Below, piece after piece: positions 58,933 to 64,000 of a stretch of DNA of 64,000 bases (positions are counted from its first letter, which is position 1; each line of letters starts with the position of its first letter). The notes beneath the pieces were generated by a model, which was not told the origin of the DNA, ran no database searches, and saw nothing but the letters and a program-made list of their open reading frames with translations. This DNA is from Bacteroidales bacterium (GTDB taxonomy: Bacteria; Bacteroidota; Bacteroidia; Bacteroidales; F082): the NCBI GenBank assembly GCA_016285355.1, contig JAEEQP010000005.1:52932-116931 (forward strand), written 5' to 3'. The position numbers and the translations under genes were made by a program.

Positions 58933-60306
58933 TTACAAAAAGGATTTACGAGTCAAGCTGCATAGGAGAATCGATTTCGTCGCATTTGTAATCTTGAATC
59001 GGTCATCAATACGCTGTCCAACCACCCAAAGAATCTCGCCATCAGCGGAAACCAAAAGAAATACATTTCGCTTTTGCGCTTCCGTAAACTTCTGATCTAC
59101 AAAAAAATCACTCAGCAATTTGGAGCCTTTCATGCCTAAAGGATGGAAACGGTCACCGTGTCGCCAATGCCGCAAAGTCAAAGGAAAACGAATCTTGTCA
59201 AAATCCAATTGTGCTACTTCGGGCGACTTGTCAATGGCGAAATCCGATGTTTTCTCAAACTTTGAAAAACACAAATGTATAGGTGAAGTGATTTCCACCT
59301 CTCCAAGTTCAATTTGGATTTCCTCGTCTTTATTCTCCTTTAATTCAGAGAGCTGCAATGCTTCTCTTCCGATGATCAGCTGATGTGTAGGAGAATAATA
59401 ATGGTTTCCGATGCCATTTTTCATCGCATCATAAATAAAACGGCATTGGTCGGTGTTGAAGCCATATTGGCGAAGCCACTCAAAGAGCAATTGGAATGAG
59501 GACGCAAAGGTCCCTGAGCCTGTCGAAGGGCCGACACTATCAAATTGTATCGCTGAAAATGGCAATCTTTGAATCTCTCCATCTTGCTCCACCATTTGTG
59601 ACAGCTTCTCATGAAGCAACTCTCTATACAGTTCATTCTCCGAAGCAAGATGTTCCAAAGACTTGTACAAACCTTGCCGCGCCTCGGGATGCAGTTCATC
59701 AAAAGTTGGCAATAACTGGTTGCGAATTTTATTGCGCAGATAGACACTTTCTGCATTAGTATGGTCTTCACGCCAAATAATTTGGTTATCGGTGGCATAT
59801 TGGCGAATTTGCTCTCGTGATGCCCAAAGCAAAGGGCGAATAATGATGCCGTTTTTTGGTTGCATTCCTTTCAAGCCACGCAATCCGGCACCGCGCAACA
59901 AGTTGATGAAAAATGTTTCTGCTTGGTCGTCGGCGTGATGCGCCACAGCAATTTTGTCATAGCCCAATTGCTGTCTCAGTTCCTCGAACCAAGCATAACG
60001 CAAGTCGCGGGCGGCCATCTCGATGGAAATGCCTTGCTCGGCAGCATATTGCTCCGTGTCGAAATGCTTTACAAAGTATTGAATGCCATTCCGTTTGGCA
60101 TATTCTCGGACAAACTCTTCATCACCGTCCGATTCCTCGCCGCGGAGATGGAAATTGCAGTGCGCCGCCGCGAAATACACTTTTGACTTCAGCAACATGT
60201 CAGCGAGCACCATGGAGTCGATGCCACCACTCAAGGCCAAAACGAGACGGTCGCCTTCGGCGATGAGGTTATACCTATTAATATATGCTGCAAACTGTTC
60301 GAGCAT
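58933..60306 (-). CDS. tilS: tRNA(Ile)-lysidine synthase
   Basis: A 457-residue TilS, which puts lysidine on C34 of tRNA-Ile(CAU). The PP-loop LALSGGIDSMVL lies at about residues 22-33, followed by HCNFHLRGEESDGDEEF, the VAHHADDQAETFFINLLRGAGLRGL segment, and the TilS C-terminal domain with LRHWRHGDRFHPLGMKGSKLLSDFFVDQK. A REP-like palindrome is inserted in frame at 59509-59532 and encodes the unusual peptide GPSTGSGT. The stop codon is almost touched by the IS target duplication but the protein is intact. Confidence 0.94.
   Translation of the reverse strand: MLEQFAAYINRYNLIAEGDRLVLALSGGIDSMVLADMLLKSKVYFAAAHCNFHLRGEESDGDEEFVREYAKRNGIQYFVKHFDTEQYAAEQGISIEMAARDLRYAWFEELRQQLGYDKIAVAHHADDQAETFFINLLRGAGLRGLKGMQPKNGIIIRPLLWASREQIRQYATDNQIIWREDHTNAESVYLRNKIRNQLLPTFDELHPEARQGLYKSLEHLASENELYRELLHEKLSQMVEQDGEIQRLPFSAIQFDSVGPSTGSGTFASSFQLLFEWLRQYGFNTDQCRFIYDAMKNGIGNHYYSPTHQLIIGREALQLSELKENKDEEIQIELGEVEITSPIHLCFSKFEKTSDFAIDKSPEVAQLDFDKIRFPLTLRHWRHGDRFHPLGMKGSKLLSDFFVDQKFTEAQKRNVFLLVSADGEILWVVGQRIDDRFKITNATKSILLCSLTRKSFL
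59509..59532. repeat. REP-like palindrome inside tilS
   Basis: An imperfect palindrome GGTCCCTGAGCC-TGTCGAAGGGCC. This sequence type (CCTTCGAC..GCTCAGGG) is a well-spread dispersed repeat in bacteria, from memory. It keeps the tilS frame. Confidence 0.7.
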
Positions 60307-60308
60307 GC

Positions 60309-60875
60309 TTATTTCTTTTTCTTCACCGAAAAGCCGAAGCTGCCAATCCTCTCACCAAGGCCGTAATACTTACCGTGGGAGAAAGCCAAAGGCTTGGCAT
60401 GATTCAATTGAAACGCGCCAGTGCCTTTGTCAATGAGTTTTTCCTCCGCATCAATAGCCACAACCTCGGCAATAAACATATCATGCGAGCCCAGTTCCTT
60501 CACTTCCACCACCTTGCACTCAATATTCAGCGGCGACTCTTGAATCAAAGGGGCCTTCACCACTTGTGCAGGCTCGGCGTGTAAGTGCATCTCCTTGAAC
60601 TTATTGTAGTCGCGGCCCGAGCGCACGCCACACCAATCCGTAGCTGCAGCCAATTCCTCCGTCGTCAGGTTGATGACAAACTCCTTGTTCTTCATAATGA
60701 GTTCGTGCGAATGGCGTTCCTTGCGGACAGAGATGTAGCACATGGGCGGGTCGGAACAAATCGTGCCAGTCCAAGCCACAGTGATGATATTATAGTTTTC
60801 CTCGCTGTCGCCGCAGGTGACCATCACGGCGGGCAAAGGATAAATCAGTGTTCCGGGTTTGAAGGGGATTTTCAT
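60309..60875 (-). CDS. flavin reductase-like (FMN-binding) protein
   Basis: A 188-residue protein with the flavin-reductase-like FMN-binding split barrel: YPLPAVMVTCGDSEENYNIITVAWTGTICSDPPMCYISVRKERHSHELI is the typical N-terminal part, with the Ser/Arg residues that hold FMN phosphate. These proteins reduce or carry flavin in anaerobes (flavoredoxin type). It precedes tilS by 2 bp and is probably translated with it, though the functions are unrelated. No signal peptide. Confidence 0.88.
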   Translation of the reverse strand: MKIPFKPGTLIYPLPAVMVTCGDSEENYNIITVAWTGTICSDPPMCYISVRKERHSHELIMKNKEFVINLTTEELAAATDWCGVRSGRDYNKFKEMHLHAEPAQVVKAPLIQESPLNIECKVVEVKELGSHDMFIAEVVAIDAEEKLIDKGTGAFQLNHAKPLAFSHGKYYGLGERIGSFGFSVKKKK

Positions 60876-60920
60876 TGATAACTTCTATTTATATGTAAAA
60901 GAAAGGGGAAAGATAAACTT

Positions 60921-61304
60921 TTATTGCAAACCATTGATTAATCTTGACAATGCAATAGGCACCAATAAAGCCAAAAGTGACAATATATACAACATCCAAG
61001 TTCTGAACCATTTGTTGGCTTTATAGTTGGCATATTTTTCATCCATTTCTCCGATTTTCGGACTATAACGCTTATAATTGTATAATGCTAACAAAGCTGC
61101 AAAGCCCAATGCTATTATCTTACCTACTACGCTGTTTTTTGGCAAGACATCAATACCAAACACACCTCTGAGAACAATCATTACACCACCAACCATACAG
61201 AACTGAAATGCCGATAGTGCTAACGTTGCACTAAAACCAGGATTCGTATTTGGTTCGTGTTTTTTGTATGTATGATAGAGTCTGTAATAGATATATTCAA
61301 ACAT
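60921..61304 (-). CDS. small membrane protein, unknown
   Basis: A 127-residue protein with three likely transmembrane segments: about residues 27-47 (LALSAFQFCMVGGVMIVLRGV), 60-80 (VVGKIIALGFAALLALYNY) and 103-122 (WMLYILSLLALLVPIALS). The cytoplasmic parts are basic and rich in Tyr and Lys (HTYKKHEPNTNP, ANYKANKWFRT). I do not recognise a family. It has its own promoter element and lies between the DUF4143 ATPase and the flavin reductase. Confidence 0.7.
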   Translation of the reverse strand: MFEYIYYRLYHTYKKHEPNTNPGFSATLALSAFQFCMVGGVMIVLRGVFGIDVLPKNSVVGKIIALGFAALLALYNYKRYSPKIGEMDEKYANYKANKWFRTWMLYILSLLALLVPIALSRLINGLQ

Positions 61305-61323
61305 GGTTTATATTATTTGATTG

Positions 61324-61331
61324 CAAAAATA
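61324..61331 (-). promoter_or_regulatory. Bacteroidota -7 element of the small membrane protein gene
   Basis: TATTTTTG on the minus strand, 19 bp before the ATG at 61304. Confidence 0.5.
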
Positions 61332-61337
61332 ATAAAC

Positions 61338-62693
61338 TCAAGCCATATTCCCCTTCAAAATCTCCTCCAATTGCCCAATATAATAAAACGGAACATTAAT
61401 CAGGCGATAAGGCTTTTTTTCGGGTTCAGGAGTAAAGGTGTCCTGAACGCTGAACTCACCACTCCAAAAACGTACCGCCGTAACATGTCGGTCAGCTATG
61501 TTGACAAAACTATGCAACGAGCGAAGATGGGAATGGACCCCTGTCTTCACTTCAATAGGAATGATTTGTGCGTTTTGCTGCCAAATGAAATCAATCTCCG
61601 CAGTGGTGCCTTTCTTGTCGCGCACCCAATAAAATTGTTTTTCTTGAAACTTATTATCCAACAGAATCCGTAATTCCTGCGCTACAATCTGTTCAGCGGC
61701 GCGACCTCGCCAAGTGTCAAGCAATTCCTTGTTCTGAAGGTATTCTATTTGTATGTCAACCACAAAGTTGGTGATGCCGCTGTCCACCATGATAAGTTTC
61801 GGTGCTCGGCGTAAAGCAGGAATAGCTGGCGCAGAAGTAGAGGTGATAGGATAATCCAATGACAGGATATATGCACGTTCAAGGCAATCCATAGCATCAT
61901 GAATTTGTTTGCTGGTGTAACTGCTGTTGCCGAAATTGTTCATTGAAATAGCTTCAGCAGCCAAAAACCAAGCCGTTTCCAACAAATGACGAATGACACG
62001 CACCTGTTCCTCGTTTTTGGCATAACGCTCCACATCCTCATTGTAGCCTTTCAATAAAGAGTTGAAAATTGGAGAAAGCCGCTCAATATCATTGTATTGC
62101 ACATAATTGGAAACCACTTCCGGCATACCGCCAATAAGCGCGTATTGGTTGAAATGGCTTATCAATTTCTGGTGCATCACGGTTGTGACATTCAACTGCC
62201 GAACCATATCACACCAAGCCTCACCCTCCATTGCATTGAGATATTCCATGAACGAGAATGGGCGAAGATTAAGGTATTCGACACGTGAAACAGGGAACGA
62301 GACATGTCTTTTGAGCAAACTTTGCAATCGACTCCCTGCCGTGATGACATGCAGCCAAGGCATCTTCTCATAAAAGTAACGAAGCAAAGCGACAGCCTTC
62401 GGCTCCTCCTGAATCTCATCAATGAAAAGCAACATACGCTTTCCCTCATCGGAAACGACATGATTACGCAGGCAAAGAAACCGCCAAATGTCAAAAACAT
62501 TATCGGTTTGGTTGAAGATTTCCGCATCCTCTGACAACTCAAGATTAACCTCGATGAAAATGTCGAATTCCTTGCCAAATTCCCTAACGAGAGTACTCTT
62601 TCCCACCTGCCTTGCGCCCCGAATAACCAAGGGCTTGTGAGTACTCCTTTCGCTCCATTGACGAAGTTGACTAATGACTTCTCGCGCAAACAT
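61338..62693 (-). CDS. AAA-family ATPase with DUF4143 domain
   Basis: A 451-residue ATPase of the large Bacteroidota/archaeal AAA_14-DUF4143 family. Walker A is VIRGARQVGKST (about residues 22-33), Walker B MLLFIDEIQEE, then HVITAGSRL as sensor. The C-terminal DUF4143 part has a nuclease-like motif EIDFIWQQN followed by IPIEVKTG (D/E then E-x-K), reminiscent of PDDEXK enzymes. The number of paralogues in these genomes suggests a link to mobile or conflict systems; function unknown. Five repeated elements stand before its promoter. Confidence 0.9.
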   Translation of the reverse strand: MFAREVISQLRQWSERSTHKPLVIRGARQVGKSTLVREFGKEFDIFIEVNLELSEDAEIFNQTDNVFDIWRFLCLRNHVVSDEGKRMLLFIDEIQEEPKAVALLRYFYEKMPWLHVITAGSRLQSLLKRHVSFPVSRVEYLNLRPFSFMEYLNAMEGEAWCDMVRQLNVTTVMHQKLISHFNQYALIGGMPEVVSNYVQYNDIERLSPIFNSLLKGYNEDVERYAKNEEQVRVIRHLLETAWFLAAEAISMNNFGNSSYTSKQIHDAMDCLERAYILSLDYPITSTSAPAIPALRRAPKLIMVDSGITNFVVDIQIEYLQNKELLDTWRGRAAEQIVAQELRILLDNKFQEKQFYWVRDKKGTTAEIDFIWQQNAQIIPIEVKTGVHSHLRSLHSFVNIADRHVTAVRFWSGEFSVQDTFTPEPEKKPYRLINVPFYYIGQLEEILKGNMA

Positions 62694-62720
62694 ATTCCAT
62701 CTAATTGTATTTCAAGCCGC

Positions 62721-62728
62721 AAAGATAC
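62721..62728 (-). promoter_or_regulatory. Bacteroidota -7 element of the DUF4143 gene
   Basis: TATCTTTG on the minus strand, 27 bp before the ATG at 62693. Confidence 0.55.
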
Positions 62729-62739
62729 AACTTTTCCCA

Positions 62740-62882
62740 ATTCATAGGCAAAACAGGCAAAATTTTTCCTAATTCATAGGCAAGATTATGTCAAAATTCG
62801 CCAAATTCATAGGCATGAATGACTAAAAATTACACAATTCATAGGCAAGATTAGGTCAAAATCTGCCAGATTCATAGGCAAG
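62740..62882. repeat. five phased iterons upstream of the DUF4143 promoter
   Basis: The 12-13-bp element AATTCATAGGCAA begins at 62740, 62772, 62805, 62837 and 62870 (the last starts with G), a spacing of 32, 33, 32 and 33 bp, close to three helical turns. Partly shared sequence (GATTA.GTCAAAAT) fills two of the gaps. The array begins 12 bp upstream of the -7 element. Confidence 0.88.
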
Positions 62883-62898
62883 AAACCTTTTACAAACA

Positions 62899-62930
62899 AA
62901 AAATCCCGCTCCAAAGAACGGGATTTTTTC
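62899..62930 (-). terminator. terminator of the kor operon
   Basis: An 11-bp stem AAAAAATCCCG / CGGGATTTTTT with a 10-nt loop, 19 bp after the korB stop, ending in six T on the minus strand. Confidence 0.9.
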
Positions 62931-62949
62931 ATTCCAATACGCTTTGTGT

Positions 62950-63981
62950 TTACTCGATCGTCCAGGTCGAACCGCTGTTCAGCAGGTCGTCCATGTTCTT
63001 GATCTTCGAGGCGGCCTTTTCCTTCTCGATGACCTCGACGAGGCTGTCGTTGAAGGTCGGGGCTTTCACGTCACGGATGACACCGATAGCCACAGGGAAA
63101 TGAGGCGGCATCATGTGTGCCAGCATCATGTGGACACCTGTGTCCTCAGTGGTCTTGTCGTGGACAAGCAAGTCCTTCTCAGTGATGCCGTTTTCGCCGA
63201 TGGTGACCACTTCGAGTTGGTTGCCATTCAGGCGGATACCCTTGTCGCGGTTCTTGCCGAAGATGAGCGGCTGGCCATGGACACACTTCACTTGCATGTC
63301 GTCGCGGACGTCCTTGCCTGTGATGTTCTCATGCACACCGTTGGAGAAAATCATGCAGTTTTGCAGAACTTCGGTCACGGCGATGCCATCATGCTTGTAC
63401 ATCTCCCAGAAAATCTCGCTCAACTCCTTGGGGTTGATGTCCACGCCACGGGCGAAGAAAGTAGCCTTGGCACCGATAGCGAGTTCGCCAGGATTGAACG
63501 GATCTTCGTAAGTACCTTGCGGCGAAGTCTTGGTCTTCGTGCCACGGAAGGTGCAGGGTGAGAACTGACCCTTGGTCATACCGTAGATACGGTTGTTGAA
63601 CAGGATCAGGTTGATGTCGATGTTACGACGGCAGGCGTGGATGAAGTGGTTGCCACCGATGGCGGTGCAGTCGCCGTCGCCGGTGATCATCCACACGCTG
63701 AGGTTCGGGTTGGCCAGCTTGACGCCAGTGGCGGCAGCAGCGGCACGACCGTGGATGCTATGGAAACCGTAGGTGTTCATGTAGTAAGGGAAGCGCGAGG
63801 AGCAGCCGATGCCGGAAACGACAACGATGTCTTCCTTCTTCTTACCCAACTTCGGGAAAATGTCTTGAACGGCCTTCAAGATGGCGTGGTCGCCACAACC
63901 GGGGCACCATTTCACCACCTGATCGCTTGCAAAATCCTCTTTGGTCAGCATGACCTCTTGTTCGATATTCTGATTTTCCAT
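62950..63981 (-). CDS. korB: 2-oxoacid:ferredoxin oxidoreductase, beta subunit
   Basis: A 343-residue beta subunit of a 2-oxoacid (probably 2-oxoglutarate) ferredoxin oxidoreductase, an anaerobe's way of making acyl-CoA and reduced ferredoxin. It has the Cys pairs in KWCPGCGDH and GIGCSSRFPYY, the thiamine-diphosphate motif GDGDCTAIGGNHFIHACRRN and the NNRIYGMTKGQ segment. The alpha subunit gene (korA) should precede it beyond the right edge. The ATG at 63981 is the family start, so the protein is complete. Confidence 0.93.
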   Translation of the reverse strand: MENQNIEQEVMLTKEDFASDQVVKWCPGCGDHAILKAVQDIFPKLGKKKEDIVVVSGIGCSSRFPYYMNTYGFHSIHGRAAAAATGVKLANPNLSVWMITGDGDCTAIGGNHFIHACRRNIDINLILFNNRIYGMTKGQFSPCTFRGTKTKTSPQGTYEDPFNPGELAIGAKATFFARGVDINPKELSEIFWEMYKHDGIAVTEVLQNCMIFSNGVHENITGKDVRDDMQVKCVHGQPLIFGKNRDKGIRLNGNQLEVVTIGENGITEKDLLVHDKTTEDTGVHMMLAHMMPPHFPVAIGVIRDVKAPTFNDSLVEVIEKEKAASKIKNMDDLLNSGSTWTIE

Positions 63982-64000
63982 AGTCGTATTATTTTAAAAG

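Noticed and set aside
62740..62882. Regularly spaced repeats that look like a small CRISPR array
   Set aside because: The repeat is only 12-13 bp, not palindromic, the intervening parts are about 20 bp and partly alike, and no cas gene is near. Iterons fit better.

Overview
The window looks like a chromosome segment of an anaerobic member of the Bacteroidota, most likely Bacteroidales. The signs are: many upstream regions carry the Bacteroidota -7 promoter element TAnnTTTG; one secreted protein ends in a type IX secretion (T9SS) sorting domain; there are several SPII-type lipoproteins; and a ferredoxin-dependent 2-oxoacid oxidoreductase subunit (KorB) sits at the right edge. Only one gene is clearly transferred in, an IS1634-family insertion sequence that is visibly richer in GC than its surroundings.

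Region 1 (about 1-27,900, all minus strand, so read from right to left) is a surface-glycan locus running off the left edge. It opens with a LutA-like Fe-S protein, a WlbB/WbpD-like N-acetyltransferase, a WbpE-like aminotransferase and a sugar-1-phosphate transferase that would start a lipid-linked glycan. After a promoter with a leader of about 210 nt come an ABC-2 export permease, one GT2 glycosyltransferase, and a dense block that mixes amino-sugar genes with fatty-acid- and NRPS-like genes. That block holds three further PLP aminotransferase-type enzymes, three ATP-grasp ligases, a CapD-type UDP-sugar dehydratase, a PglD/NeuD acyltransferase, two membrane acyltransferase-3 proteins, two GNATs, three KAS III (FabH-like) condensing enzymes, three acyl carrier proteins, an AMP-ligase, a stand-alone NRPS-type adenylation protein and four SDR proteins, one of which has lost its catalytic Tyr. 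My reading is that unusual acyl and aminoacyl groups are built on carrier proteins and placed on amino sugars of a surface polysaccharide. The principle is known (perosamine N-acylation in Vibrio cholerae O1, the viosamine island of Pseudomonas syringae), but I do not recognise this three-carrier combination.

Region 2 (27,960-43,700) is mostly housekeeping and envelope: aroB-aroA, a T9SS-exported protein with a tandem domain, mazG, a PagL-like outer-membrane deacylase, a DUF2807 lipoprotein, an odd Tyr/Trp/His- then Ser-rich lipoprotein, a FadL-like porin, a zinc-ribbon coiled-coil protein, a Nif3 protein, and the lpxK-pnp-lpxH operon for lipid A and purine salvage.

Region 3 (43,300-50,000) is accessory: a small secreted protein and an OmpA-type lipoprotein that share a repeated 30-nt leader, a small HTH regulator, a DUF1016/YhcG nuclease interrupted by in-frame palindromes, an M20 dipeptidase, and an AbiE toxin-antitoxin pair with a probable operator.

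Region 4 (49,990-63,981) holds a dsbD-M16 peptidase-natA-natB operon, the IS1634-like element with 88-89-bp direct repeats, tilS (carrying a REP-like insert) with a flavin reductase, a small membrane protein, a DUF4143 ATPase preceded by five helically phased iterons, and korB. Apart from the noncoding stretches described individually, I saw no rRNA, tRNA or CRISPR array.
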